Positions 12,791 to 26,515 of a stretch of DNA of 64,000 nt are shown in pieces. The stretch is taken from assembly GCA_013399115.1 (NCBI GenBank), contig VXAA01007254.1:146936-210935 (forward strand). Direction: 5' to 3'. A program made the translations under genes and the position numbers. The notes under the pieces are model-generated. The model worked only from the letters and a program-made list of their open reading frames with translations, was not told the origin of the DNA and made no database searches. The stretch is from Anseranas semipalmata (taxonomy: Eukaryota > Chordata > Aves > Anseriformes > Anseranatidae). How positions within the stretch are numbered: the first letter of the stretch is position 1; every line of letters begins with the position of its first letter.

Positions 12791-15652
12791 GATCAAATTC
12801 TTGCTCCCATTACCCAGCCAAAGTATAAACAGATGTTTTGGGTTTCTGAGGAAGGAATGCTATCTTTACAAAGACTAGGAATATCTTTTCCGAGCCCTAT
12901 TCCCACAGATAAGCTCTGTCTTGATCTATTTGCTGCCTAGTTCGGTTTGCACACAAATTTCATGGTAGGAGAAAGAAAAAATCAAAATACATTGAAGAGT
13001 ATCATGCCTACAGACAAATCTTCTGTGAATTTAAAATAAGAGATAGGGAGTAAACAGCTGTAGAAATATGCCCCAGAAGTGATTTTCTCACTTACTCTTC
13101 TCACACAACATGATAAAAATCTAGGCACCCTCCCTGAAGTACAACTGAAATGAGCTTTCTTTGTTTAGAAAATCCAGCAATATTTATGAAAGAATGACAC
13201 ACTAGCGACATCAGAGACCTGCACTGCTGTTGCTTTTCAGGCTCAGATATGAGTGACACGAGATGGTGGCAGAAATGCCATACTGCCTGTAAGTTTTCCA
13301 TAAGCTTATTTTAAACCTCTGCATTTTAAGTTCCCTAAAAACACTTAGACATTGTAGGTAAAAAACATGGAAGAAGGTATGTAAATGAAATCTTGAGTGA
13401 GGAATATACAAAAAAAAAATCTGTTGGGAGTTTGTTTGTGGCACTGATGACCCATAAAGCCTGTCACAAATGATCCAACAAAGAAAACTAAAATGTCAAA
13501 TTACAGTTTGCTTTTAAGGCTATGATTTGCTCAGATGGTCTTTAAAGCCCTGACCCATTTAGGCTGCAGTACTAACTCATGGAAAATGTTGTGTCCCTGG
13601 GTACAAAGAAGAAATCCCAACACAGAAAGAAAGAAAGAAAAAAAAAGGTAGCCTTAGCAAATCTATAGAAGTGCTTTCTCTTCTGACCAGCCTCAGATTA
13701 CCTGTGTTGTTAAAACTTAAAACCATACTTTAAATCCTTGTGTTTTTAATATTCCAAGCACAAAGAGTGCCCCCACTTTTTCAAGCATTTAGTAAAGATT
13801 CATTCACACTACAATGCAAAGGCTTCACATATATAGAAATCTGAAGCTGGATGACTGCAAATGGGCTGTTTGATTTCCAGACGGAAGTGTGGGAGGGGAA
13901 GGATTTTGCCCTTTGGATGAAGGTGACAGGGATACTCAGGGTACTACTAACTTGAACTGCCATCAGTTGTCTTCACGTTGCCAGTATTTCCATTAACACT
14001 GCCAGGTCTTCACACATTCCTGAGGCTGAGGAACAACAAATGAGTGGGCAGTTCAGCAAATGAGTGTCAGGAGGACAAACTGCAATACACTGAATAACTC
14101 CATCTTATACTAGAAACAGTACAAAAAACATGACAGAGCTTGATCCTAGTTTATTTTCCAGATGTAAAAAGAAAAGGATACTTAAAATCATGAAAACACA
14201 ATGTTTTTACAACAGAAGTTGGAATTTGTTTTATAGAACTTAGAAGTTAATTATCTGTATCCTTGTTCCTAAACACAAAGCAACGTATTTATTTTAATTT
14301 TTATATGTGATCTCTAAAAATGTCTCCCTTTTCAGTGTTTGGCTAAATGATGCACCGAAAATAAATAGTCAATTCTAGCAACAGTGGTGGGAAGCCAAAT
14401 GTATCCGTTAATTATTTTTATGACCTGATGAGCATAGATATCAGCACTGATTAGCTGATCACCTCATGAGCACTTGCCACATTTATAATGAAGCAAGTCA
14501 AATAATGCAGTTTGTACTTGGGAAGCTGGAAAAGCTGAGCCAAATAACCACTGACACAAGCTGGCAAAAATAGACAGTGCTAAATTTGCACCTCTATTCC
14601 TAAGTGGCAGTAAACCTGTGGTAGGTTTCATTTGGTTAAAGCCAATTAGATGAGTTAAACTGCTATACTGCAGCAGTGAAAGCAAAAATCAGAACTTGCT
14701 GATTTTTGAAGTTATGCTGGATTTCACAAATCGCTGTGTGGAGTCAGCAGCAAGAATGCATGCAACAGGGAAGATAATCATGTTTCCAGTGCTTCTGACT
14801 GACAAGCACCAGTCTACAGTAACGAGTTTTGTTACTTAGATGTCAACAACCATTTTAAAGGATATTGCTATGCTGAGTTCTGTCATGTTTAAAAGTTTAT
14901 GTTGACAGCTTAGTTGTTGTGCAGGAAAATGAGATGGCATAGTATGGCAGAAACAAAGCAAGAATAATGAACATCTGTATCTGTTAAATCAATAAATATA
15001 GTGATGGAGATCTGGGATTCCAATGATGACCATGATGCTACTGAACATGAAAATGTACATAGCCATTTAATCCCCATAGTTAATGCAATAGGTGGAGAGA
15101 ACTATGTCTCTGAGTATCTCTGATGAATATTAGCAATGGAAAAGAATGTGAGCTGTAGAAAAAAGAGGTAAATCTGTAGAAAAAAAAAAAAAAAAGAACA
15201 AACAAAAAGTAATGACCAATGAGTATTTTATACATACACCAAAGAAAAGATTTCTGAATGACAATACAAAATGAAAAGGTCTCATTTATCATACGATAGG
15301 GGATTAGGGTAAATAAAACAGTTAAAACCTCCCAATAGAATATTCAGAGACATTTAAAGATTTATAGGGATGGTATCTCAGCTTAAAGACCTTATTCTTC
15401 AGCAAAAACTGCATGAAAATGAAATTCTTGTATGTTTTTCCCTCTACTGAACCTCTATGTGGTAAATAAAGAAAGCTGTAAAAATTGCATAGAATCTGAA
15501 CACACAGTAAAACCAAAAGGATTTTTTTCCTTTGAGACAGGCAGAAGAATGTAAAGTAATGGTCAGACCTAACATGTTGACTGCATGCAGACACAATGAT
15601 CTTTATGACTGTATGATATGATAAAATCCTTATGATATGTTGCCTCTGTGTC

Positions 15653-15690
15653 CAAAAAAAAAAAAAANNNNNNNNNAAAAAAAAAAAAAA
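15653..15690. repeat. Poly-A tract interrupted by a 9-N gap
   Basis: Uninterrupted A on both sides of nine N (15668-15676). This is a length-uncertain homopolymer where assembly failed. Frames running across it are artefacts. Confidence 0.97.
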
Positions 15691-15813
15691 TGTTGATGTT
15701 TGGATCTTCTCTGTTTCAGGAACATCCATGTAATCACAGACAAATGACTTTGAGACACTTCACAGTAATTTTCTCTTTAGATGACTTTAAATCATGGTAT
15801 ACTGACAATATTG

Positions 15814-15840
15814 CTTTTTGTTTTGTTTTGTTTTGTTTTG
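15814..15840. repeat. (TTTTG)n microsatellite
   Basis: Five tandem TTTTG units. Confidence 0.95.
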
Positions 15841-16883
15841 ACACAACTAAACTTAATGGATGGTTTTTAATGTTGCTATGGAAATATTAGACAATGAATT
15901 CAAGTAATCTTACAGCATTTTTTTTTTGTTTGCTTGATTGTTTTTTACAGAAGAAAAAATTCCAGCACAAAAGGAAACAATATCTCAATCTATCGAGAAG
16001 CAAAACCTCTCCATTAAATTTGCTCATCCTATTGAAGAAACAAAGTACATAATTTAAAAATGAGCATTATTTGGACTCAGTCAAACAGAACCTAGTCTGA
16101 AATATGGAAATCCTACTGAATATACACCTAATATGGAATTCTCATTAATTTTCCCCCAAAAGTTCTAGCACAACATTGTAGCCTTGTAGCCCAGCAAGTA
16201 CAAAGTTGCTATTGCTTGTAGCAGACCACGGGCTTTGTGTTAAGCCAAGCATACAGACATCAGGGCCCTCCTGACTTTGTCTGGACTTGGCCTGGCGTGC
16301 CCAGAGAATTGTTTCAAGCATGTAAGAGAAAGTACCTAATGACCAGGTAACTGCTATCTAGTTTGTTTTAGCTTTTGCTGAAGTTCACACAGTTGTGCAA
16401 ATAGCTCCTATCGTTATATGTATTTTGTAACTGTATATTGTCAGAACGTGCAGTTTTTCTATGTGCAATGACTTATCTATGATCCTAGTGTGAAATGCCA
16501 CATAGAGGAGCACAGATGTGATTATAGTGGAAGCTTCAAAAGTACAGGCACAGGATGGCACCAGAGGCCAGATGGCTACAAATAGCACTGGTTGTCAATT
16601 ACTGGTCATCAAAGTGGTGTAGCCTTCAGAGCTAGGCAAAACCAGTTTTAGGGGTGACAAAGAGAACAGAGAACAATTATGTAAGATATATTTGCAAATT
16701 ACATCAAATACTGTGAATATGGATGTACCATGGTCTTGCAGACCAATGGAGAAAGAGCCAGATGCAGACTGTTTTAGCAAACATATAAAAATGATCCCAA
16801 GTGGATCCTAGAGTGAGGCAGAAGACCTCGCCATCATCATATTCATCATGCTCCTCCCAGTAAGAGACTTACAAAGCTGATGA

Positions 16884-16923
16884 CTTGCTGTACACCCTTG
16901 CCCTCGTAAGGGTGTACAGTAAG
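16884..16923. repeat. 16-bp inverted repeat (hairpin)
   Basis: The left arm 16884-16899 (CTTGCTGTACACCCTT) pairs with 16908-16923 (AAGGGTGTACAGTAAG), giving 15 Watson-Crick pairs plus one G-T pair around an 8-base loop (gccctcgt). Pairing stops outside the arms. It is too short for a typical miRNA precursor, and I cannot assign a function. Confidence 0.9.
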
Positions 16924-17149
16924 ATCCAGAAGGACAGCAGAATAGTGAGCATAACATCACAGAAAGGGGTAGATATTAGAAACTTTGTGTATGTATTGTG
17001 TTAACTGCATGTAATTTGAACTATGACCTACGCATTTATAGCTTTCACATTTGGTTGCATTTAAATATACTGTGTTCCATTGAGTGTATCTTACCAAGAA
17101 ATGTATGTCATACAGTATAATTCTCAGCTCTTGTTATTTAACATTCTGG

Positions 17150-17960
17150 CAAATTTTCACTTTCAGGGGAGTGATGAAAATGTCCCATAGCGCTGGGCCC
17201 ACTCCCAACCCTTGCAAAACATACCCCTCACCGGGGGATGATTTTCTGTTAATAACTGATCATTCATAGGTGGTTCATTAGTCAGTTCATTAGTCCACTA
17301 AATGGACTTCATCAATATTATGTAGTGCTGATTTTATCATCAAGATGTGATGTGAGACAGTCAATGCCTTATAAAAATGAACATAAGTTAAATCCAAGCT
17401 GTTACTTTTAGCAATCAAATCTGTAATCTTAACAGGAATGAAATTGAGCTTGTTTGACATGACCTACTTTCCATAAATCCATAGTAATACAGATTACTTC
17501 ATTTGTAAATAATTCACTATTAAAGCAGCTCTTTATTATTTTTTCTTTCAAGGATAAAAGCTCTTATTTAGTCATGTCACAAGATATCCACTTTTCCAGT
17601 CTGCTGGAATTTATCCAATATTCCCAGATATGTTAAGAATTAATGTCAGCTGGTCAGACATTCATTCAATAATTTCTTCTCACATTTTGTCCAGAGCTGG
17701 TGAGTTAAGAATCATTTGTCAAAGCAGATGTTTTAACCTTCTTATTTACTAATGGAAAATCACCCTGCTGTGTGACAAGCCCTTTACCGCCACAGAAGAG
17801 AAATATTCAATAACGATCACCGATTAGCAACGTGGCATATTCCTATTGCTTGAATATTTGTTCATAACCTTAAAAAAAAAAAATCTGTTATTGCTAGTAC
17901 AGCCATCATGGATCTTTTCCCAAAGCTGTTAGTTTCCTTCAGCTTCTTCTTCTTTTTTTT
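17150..17960 (-). mobile_element. Ancient, strongly decayed CR1/L3-like LINE relic
   Basis: On the minus strand the order of landmarks follows the 3' half of a CR1-type reverse transcriptase ORF as it appears in old reptile/bird copies. Near 17195 is a 'gctgggcccactcccaacc...' block. Near 17354 is 'gagacagtcaatgcctt'. Near 17450 is 'gtttgacatgacctac'. Near 17590 is 'ccagtctgctggaattt'. The copy is riddled with stops and indels, so this is a landmark-based call. It may continue to about 18130 or further, where similarity is too weak to call. An old unrelated repeat is the alternative. Confidence 0.5.
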
Positions 17961-20079
17961 TTTTTTTTTTCCAAAAATTCTAATAGGCAGTATTTGGTAT
18001 CTAATTATTATTTTATGTATTGTAGACTGTATTTTATTTCTAACTTTTCACTTTACCACTGTGCCAAAGTGGGGTTGCCTTGACTGTAGGATCAAGTGGT
18101 TTTGGTCCTCTGTTAAATTTTGATCAGTTATTTCTGATTAAGGGATTCTTCTACTTAATTTCACCCACAGTATTCACCTTTAGCACAACAGTCCTTTGTT
18201 GCCAGACTGAATATAATCATAATGATGAGCCCAGGTGATTAAGTCATCTTTATCTGCTATAACGAGGATCAAAATAGAGATCCAGCATACTGGGGGCACT
18301 ATCTTTCAGGTTAGACAACAGTCATATATAATATTCAGAAGAACTAAAGGATGCTTTTCTAAGGGCTGTATGAGACCTCCAATACATCTTTCAAAAGAAT
18401 AGCAGTACTGACAACAACCTATTTTTCTTCAATCTTCTGGACTAACTAGCATTAGTTAGCACAGTAATATCTCTTCAGTATACTCTTATTACCTCTTGTA
18501 CCTATTTTATTTTCCCAAAGCGGGTAATAACCACTGATTTTAATGGTCTAATCATGCAAAACAACTCATTGGCTTTTAGGAATACTATCTATATCAAATT
18601 TCTTCTAATCAATGAGAATTTCCAACTCATCCTGCTTATTGTCTTCAAGCAATAGCATGTAGCAATTGAAAAAATATATTCTTTCCACATCTGTTGACCT
18701 TGAATACAACACCCTGAGTTTGTGCTTATGCCACATATGCATTCTATTATGTTTCCTTTTTGTGTGTGTGTTAATAACCTCATAGTTGCTCCAGATAATT
18801 TCCAGTTGAGAAGATTATCACACACTTCTGTGTTTATAAATCCAGCCATCTCTCAGGACAAAAGTTCTGCAAACCAGAACCTTCATACCAGTTATGCAAC
18901 CAGCGGTCCCCTCTAATATCTTCTGCCTTTTCACTGATATTAGAATATCTAAGAAGATTATGTGGGCTTTTGTCTCCTGCCTCCCTTCAAGGTATTCTAT
19001 CTACAAGCTTCCTGAAGTACATAGCTCCACAGGAAAGTCTTGTATCAAATTCCGATATGTATCAGCCTGTACTAACTTCTTATAAACCTCTGGTGGGTTC
19101 TCTGTCCTCTCTTTTCAAAACAGAGTTATCAGCGATGATTGCTTGCACTCCTGGGGTAATTGAACACATTTTGTAGCTGCTCACTTCATGCTAAAAGAAT
19201 ATCAGTTAAAACATTCGACCGGATTTTGTTCTGTTATTCTAGAAACAAGGGATGAGTTGCTGATTATCTGACAGTTTGACACTTGTAGAGGAAAGAGAAT
19301 GTCTTTTTACGTAAGGAAGCACACTACGTGCAACATTAACACCTCTTACATTACAATGCAAACCATAATCACGACTTCAGAAGCATTATTCATCACTGAC
19401 ATATGCATTCATATAAAAAACTGTGAAGTATTTTATTTGTGGAAAAATGTAAGATTATAGTTAGGGAATTACGTTGAGTGTTGGAGAGATTAAGACATAA
19501 AACGTTTATCTCCTGGAGGCATAAGAACACGTGCCTCCTCTAGTATCTTAATTATCACCTAGCTGATCTTGGGCTGATAAAGATTTATGGCATGGTACTA
19601 GTTAGAACCTAACATGACCATGTTAGGTGGTTATTGTACATTTCTAAAAGACCACACAGTTTAAAGGAAATGGTAGTATAGTGTAACACATTACTGGACC
19701 TCCATCACTCTAGGTCTACCCTGCCTTAGTTAGTTTGTAAGTCTGATGTGATAACAGAAGGTGGAAAGAGTGCAAGTATAGCTTGTTAGACATAGAAAAC
19801 AGTACATAGAATTCTTAGTAATTTATATGGCATGTTTTCAACTCTTTTTACCCATATAATACTCAGATAAGTATAATAGAGTGCCACTGTAACAGAATGA
19901 AAAAGTTAAATTTGGCATCATAGCTTCTGGAGAAGCTTTGTCACCAGTGTTATCCGTGGTTGCTTATTGTTCTGTGGGTAAAATATAAAAACTGTTTGAT
20001 CAGATGACAGAACAAGTGATGTCACCAGTAAACCTTGAGAGGTATAGCGACTACTACCATGCCTGTTGTAATTTTCAAA
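17961..20079. other. Intergenic DNA, possibly more old repeat; no gene seen
   Basis: No gene recognised. Moderately complex sequence around 18590-19180 could be further decayed repeat on the minus strand, but I cannot place it in a family. A small near-perfect palindrome lies at 19607-19628 (acctaacatg / catgttaggt with a 2-base spacer). Confidence 0.45.
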
Positions 20080-20760
20080 GGCAATTGAGCAAGAAACCGA
20101 GGGGGCAGTGGGAAGGGCAAATCCAGAAGCCTGACAGAGGTGAAGCTGCTACAGATCCATGCCCCCAGGTCCAACCAGCAGCAAGGCTGAGCATGTAGGC
20201 ACATGCATAGAGAGCGCACATATACACACATGTATACATATATATGTGGCTGGCCACACAGTCCAGTACAGACAGACACATCGAGCACTCACACAAACAC
20301 AAATAGCACCAACAGCCTCATCCTCTTCCCCTCTCTGGCTGAGCAGGATGAAGGTCTGTTGGTGTGAAACAAATATATACAATAAATATATAAACAAATA
20401 TATACATATGTACAAGGTAGTTCCACCCAGCAGTGGGGCTCAGACACTCAGTCTGCCCCTGGGTCCCAGTCTCCCCAGTTGCTGGCAGCTGGATGTATGA
20501 ACCCCCAGGGCAGCAGCCCCACTCCACTTGCTGGTGGAGACCCCTCACACAGATACACACACACACATACACACACGTGTACATGCACACATGTATGCAC
20601 ACACACAGATACTTGGTGTGACCCTAGCCTGTGGGGCTGAGGCTTTTGTGGTATGCCCTGGGAGGGGTCTGAACAGGTTTTCCCCTGAGTCCGCTGTCCA
20701 GCTACCCTCACTGTGCTCCCTTCTGTGTGTGCAGACAAGCTTTTTGCCACATAACCTAAC
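20080..20760. repeat. GC-rich block with CA/TA microsatellites, class uncertain
   Basis: This is a compositional island in AT-rich DNA. A GC-rich segment (20090-20190) is followed by CA/TA-rich repeats (20195-20300), a second GC-rich segment (20420-20540), a denser (CA)n tract (20545-20610) and a third GC-rich segment (20625-20740). The layout, GC-rich non-coding blocks around CA repeats, resembles some avian LTRs. I see no clear LTR ends, target-site duplication or polyadenylation signal to prove it. Overlapping frames on both strands come from the low-complexity repeat. Confidence 0.5.
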
Positions 20761-21412
20761 AGAAAGATGTGAGCTATGTGACAAAGAAGCATATTTATTT
20801 TCATACCCCTCCAGTCAAACTAAGTATTAACATTTTAAATAAGACCACTCTGTCAAAGGGTCTTTTCTGTTCAGTTCACGTGACAACTGTCTCTAATACA
20901 AGTAATTGGTTCCCTGAATAGTTTTCAAAAGCAAAAAGAGACATGATGATCACATCAAAAAGATAATCATACTTATTATGTGTATTAAAGGACACCTGGA
21001 CAATTCTTATAAATCCTTTACAAGGTACAAAGAAATAATCTCAGCAGGAACATCTCAACATCTTTTTCAATAGAAGTACTTTTAAAAGTCTTTTGGCTAA
21101 TACAATTCCCCTGAATAAATAGGTGAAAAACTGTGGTGTTTCAGTAATACAAAAAGACTTATTATTCAAAACTCTGTTTATTGATTACTTTCTGCCAACA
21201 GTCCTAAGTCACAAGTGAGCACACCAGCTCCAGCAATTTCAAAGCACAAGTTACTCATCTCTGACTGGGACAGCTTGGTGTCTCTAACGTCCTCAGGCAG
21301 CAATCTTCTAAGTGTCTCCCAGCTTCCCTCTGTTTTTCCTTTTCATTGACAATTCCCTTTCCTAAATGGGGCAAATGTTGATGTCTGTATCAGATTGGAT
21401 ATGTTGGAATAT

Positions 21413-21444
21413 TCTCTCTCTCTCTCTCTCTTTTTTTTTTTTTT
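21413..21444. repeat. (CT)n followed by poly-T
   Basis: About nine CT units run directly into fourteen T. Confidence 0.95.
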
Positions 21445-23861
21445 GCCAGGTTTTGGAAGCAATTCTCTTAGTTAGTGACCAAGTAGGACTTAGAAAGCCC
21501 TAGCTAGAAAACTACTCTTTCCTGCCCCTAGTGCTTCTGCTTTGCTGCTGGTAGGAATGGCCTCCTCCTCCCCTGAAATATGTGGGATGAACCTCTCTTG
21601 TGTTCTCGCGGCTTTCAATAGCAACATTTACTTTTCATGCTTCAAAGGCCTCTGAGAAACCTCCTAATATAAACAAACACACAACAGTAATCTGGATATA
21701 ACACAAAGTTAGCTTTTAAATTAAAATTTATATAAAATCCTGAGAGTTTCTTTGTCTCTCTTTGTCTAGGTACACATACACCTGCATGTATGTCAGCAGC
21801 TTGTGTAAGCAGTGAACTGTCAAGCTACAGCACGCCCTTGCCAGATTCTCACAGCTACCAACCCCTTTCATATATTCATTTCTAAAACAAACCCAATGAT
21901 CAAAATCTAACCTCTCTTTTTTACTGAGCTACGCTCAGTGACATGAGACAGAACAGCAAACATCTATCAACATGACTGACAACAGTATAGCACCTGGCAT
22001 TTAAAAAGATTTTCCACTTTCAGTAGGAATCACAGGGGTATCCTTGCAGTCTTGCAGTGAGGACATGGGGCTTGGAAGAAACGAGCAGAAAATTGAGCTC
22101 AGATGACGTTTGCAACTGTAGCTGAATGAGCAAATTCTTACTGTGTCCCAATTTCAGGATCTGGTGAGAATACTGTCATTCTTTTTGCAATTTGACCAAT
22201 CAAATCTTGCTTTGAAAGATCGATTATCAGTTAAAATGAGAAATGGATTTTTCCATCTGTGTCTGGCCAGAAGAGTGATCTTTCCTTTCTTTCTTGTGAG
22301 AATATTGCTGGCATTCTGAGGTGAGTATAGATGAGTATCATCTGGTCTAAACAAGTATCACCTGCAGACCACAAGAACTAGAATACAACCCTCTTGTTTT
22401 TGAGGAATGCTTCATATTGGAAACACATAATGCTTACATTCTGAGATTAGTAATGCCAAAGACTGCATCTCAGTTGTTGCAATGAACCTATCAGCAGATT
22501 CTTGGCTTGAAACTAAGAAGTTTCACTGATATTAGGGGGGGCTGTAATGATGTTGATTTTTCAGTGATTTTTTTTTTTCAAAAAATATGAGAGTCAATCA
22601 CTTATGTTTCTCTCTCTTCAGCATTATCCAGTCTTTAGAAATGAGATATTGATACTTTTTTTTCAGCAAACTATGTTATTTAGTTGCACTCCTTTGACAA
22701 ACTTATTAAAGGAAACTTTAAAAGTATGAATCATTGTAATAATATACTTAAGATCGAGTGCCAGTTCTACCATTTTTTTGTATGTGCCACCAGGCATACA
22801 CAAATATGGAGAAAGATCAAAGAAAGCATAAGAAGACAGGTAAAGTCTGCCCAGTGGGTTCCAAATCTGCCTCTATGGTATTAGCAATCCACACCAGTCT
22901 ACAAGGGTGTGAAGTGCAGCCTACTGACAATGGTGATGCAACATTTCAGTGGTCCACTTCAACACCATTCTCAATTTATATATACAATAGAATTATTTTA
23001 TCATGCAATCTTGATAATTGGCTCAAAATTACTTGCAGAAGAATGAGCAAGAAACAAGACATAGAATATCATATACCTCAATCCAATGTCCCTTTTTTTC
23101 TGGCTTGTATTTCTAAGCAGGTTCCATTTCTGATCATGCTTAGTTTTTACATTATGCATAATTAAATAATCTAAACTAACAAATTATGAAACTTAAGATT
23201 CAGTCTAGACTTCTCCTTGTGCTTAACTGCTCTTACAGCTATACTTTATGATGGTTTACCCCACATATTCTCCAGCACATCATCTGCCTCCAGCAAGATA
23301 CTGTTGTACCAATGCTTAGGTAACTCAGAAGTTCTCAAACCTGTGAATATATCTCACCAAGGCTAAAACCTGGGACACCAACGTGGCTGTTTCAAACATA
23401 CATTGCCATTTTGTTACAAAGTTTTACTCTATCAATTAATATCTTTAAATAGTTGTATATGGTGATTTTCACAAAAGAAAGTTTTCTTTTTGTTTTTGTT
23501 TTTGCTTCATGTTCAGAATGACATGATGCTTCCATTTGTTTTACTTTTTTTATTTTGTTTTGCTTTTCATTCCCCTTTGATACAGAGCTGGAAAATATGT
23601 CAAATGAAAATTCAGGAAACATGACACATACTGCAGTCATCTTGAAATTATGCTAGCATGGATCAGACTAGAAACATGACTGAGATACAGAAACACTATG
23701 GATAAAGAAGACACTTAAAACTCATTCTCTAAGTCAATGCTGGTAAATCTTTAAAAATATTTTTGATGATATTTAAGTTCAGGCTCGTTTTTGGATATAA
23801 TAATATCAATTTTCCATTAGACTGATTTGAAAAGCAAATGAAAGGTCATAGCTTTCTGAAG

Positions 23862-23890
23862 AAAAAAAAAAAAGAGAGAGAGAGAGAAAG
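23862..23890. repeat. Poly-A followed by (GA)n
   Basis: About eleven A then about eight GA units: a simple purine tract. Confidence 0.93.
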
Positions 23891-26479
23891 AATAATGTGC
23901 TCCTGATTCAAATGTTGTGTAAGGAAAGTCATTTATGATGAGATGATTACTCTGTTAGCAGTAAAAAAAAATTGTAGCAGTGAGAATTATTTGGAAATTT
24001 GGAACTGATTAAACTTAGGCTGAAGAACTGAAAGAAAACCTGCCCATTATCACTCTAGAATACTGTTAAATTATGAAAATGTGTGTGATGTTTCTATACT
24101 CCTTATCCATACCTGTGAAGCAATTAATACTCCTGCACTTTCAAATAAATTTAAGAAATTTTGCAGGTAATCATTAATAGAGGCAAATAAGAAGCATACT
24201 TTCTATTCTAGCTACCTTGATATTCACTAGCACAGAAGGAATATCATGCTGCTTAGTTAACCTTAAAAACTCTGGACAAAATAAAAGATTGCTCTGAAAA
24301 TTCACTATGGTAAAGAAGAGCAAATGGGCATTAAACCAAGATACATTCATATCCGGTAGAAGATAATATCAATAGATTGAAGCCAGAGAGCAATGCAGAA
24401 CAACCAGTAATAACTGAGATGATATATCCCCTTTATGTTGCCTGCATTACATTAAAAAAGGCTCAGGTCTCAAAGAACAAATTTGAATTATGAATTTTTA
24501 TGTAGCAGTGGCTACTACAGCAGTATTTTCTTGTGATGCACCGTGTATTAAGAACCCACAGGCAACTCACAATGTCTGTGTGACTTTTAAGTGAAGTATT
24601 AAAAGCCACAGGAAAAAGATGACTGTAAAGAATTGTAGCTCATTTGAATGACAGCGTCTCCGATGCACCAACTTTTGCTAGCACTGCAGTTGTGGCCGTG
24701 CACAATGATTACTTTGTAATCACAGGCAATAGAGATTCTGGATGTGTTCTGAGGAAGCTGCATTATCCTCACATAATAACATTGATTTAAAATTCTTCTC
24801 CCAGTTTTGGTAACAGTGGCATCTTGCAGACAGCAGTTGAGTTTCGAATGCATGATACTCACATCCCAGCGGAGATCAACGACAAGTCAAGTATGTCCGT
24901 CAGGTTTGTCTTTGTCTTACAACTTCAGCAGAGGCTGAATTTGTTGATTTTTTTTGGACCACGGTGACTTAATAAAGTTTTCTCGTCTCAAAGTAAAGAC
25001 AAAGTCATCCTAATGACTAGTCTATGTCTTTACTGAATCTGAAGTACATTTAAAACAACTGCAAAATTCATGGTTCACATATTAATATTATTTTAGTCAT
25101 TAAAAACAAAAGAGTCTGAATAGCTCATACATTACAATGCTCCTGTAGATAGCAATTCAAGTGTTACCAGCTGACCATAGTCTAGGAATTTGGTCTTTTG
25201 AGTATCCATTGTTTTCCACGTCAAAAACCCCTGTTTAGCTCTGAATGCAGTAATAAACACATAAAGTTAGAAATAGAGAATACAGTATTCACTCCTGTAA
25301 ATTAGCATGGTATTTTGCGAACAAAATCAGCTATGCTTCTTGCTTTCCAAACTGCAATTTCAGACCTACTTCAGTGAAACCTTTTTCTAAAATTCAAGTT
25401 AGAACTTGTCACATGACCACACTGAAAGGATTTGATGCAAAAGACAGAGAGAGTTTTTCAGGTCTTTTTACTGGACCTGCAAAAGGCATAACAAACAAAG
25501 GACAGAATATTGTGAACAGCATTTTTATATCCTATAGAATACTGAAATGCTGCCAAAGATTGGGTACAATACAAAAGAGAATAAACAAGGAATTAGTTAA
25601 GGTGTGGATATCAAAAGAATGATTTAAGAAGAAATGACAAGAAAAAAAATATTTTTTTTCCTGAAAAGCAAATTCCTCCTGGGTTCACCTCATAATTTAC
25701 ATTTCTGTCTGTCTTTGTCCATAAATAAGATGAAATTGTACTCTTCTTGTATAAACCCCTTTAGCTAACTTTAGACATTATATTAATATATACACATCTA
25801 CATGTGAGCTGGCCATTTGATGCTCCCTTTACTGATAATTGAGAAGCACAGACACTCTTACAGTGTGGTTCATCTGATTTTAAGATGAGATGGATATAAC
25901 CTTGCATGCTTCCACTGATTTGTAAGCAAATGTAGAATATGAGCTCAGACACAAATATGTAATTTTTTTAAGATAAAGTCCTCTCTATGAATGTTTTTTT
26001 CTCATCATTTTTATACATCATATGCTTTCAAGAAAAAAAAAAAGAAAAAGAAAATAGTTTGTGCCGAAGAAAATCAAATTATTTTTCTCAGAGTACTTAG
26101 GCAGTAAGTCTATCTTAAATCAGCTGCATTTGATAAAATGAATTCCATGAAGTGTCTGGAACTTCTGGGTCACAAAATATCTAGCAGATAATAGCTTTAT
26201 TGTAAAACATTGCCTTATCGACACATTCAGTACTGATACAACTGAGAGCATAGGCCACTTAATTAAAATACTTGTTTAAAAAATGATTTTAAATTTGGAA
26301 CAGAAGTAGAAGCTTAGTATGTACAACCTTTTCTGCATTTAAGGTCTTTGAAAGGTAGGTCATAGTAAGGCTGTGTTATATTCTTAATGTCTGCCAAAAA
26401 AGAAACCAAAGAGCCACAAAAATGTAAAATTTCAACATTTTCCAAGACATGGAAACAAATGTAACCTAGTAAATGTGAT

Positions 26480-26515
26480 TTTTCTTTTTTCTTTTTTCTT
26501 TTTTCTTTCTTTTCC
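26480..26515. repeat. (CTTTTTT)n pyrimidine tract
   Basis: Tandem CTTTTTT-like units, ending in TCTTTCTTTTCC. An overlapping minus-strand frame reading KKEKRKKKKEK is only this tract. Confidence 0.93.

Larger units (their letters stand above)
12791..17149. other. Intergenic AT-rich DNA, no gene seen
   Basis: No gene seen in about 4.4 kb. It includes a gapped poly-A tract, a (TTTTG)n tract and a strong hairpin at 16884-16923 (listed separately). Short frames here have no protein character. Confidence 0.6.

Noticed and set aside
15322..15729. Minus-strand frame with an XXXX stretch
   Set aside because: It crosses the 9-N gap in a poly-A tract; an artefact.
20022..20830. Many frames rich in C, V, H, T
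   Set aside because: They translate CA/TG microsatellite sequence and are mirrored on both strands.
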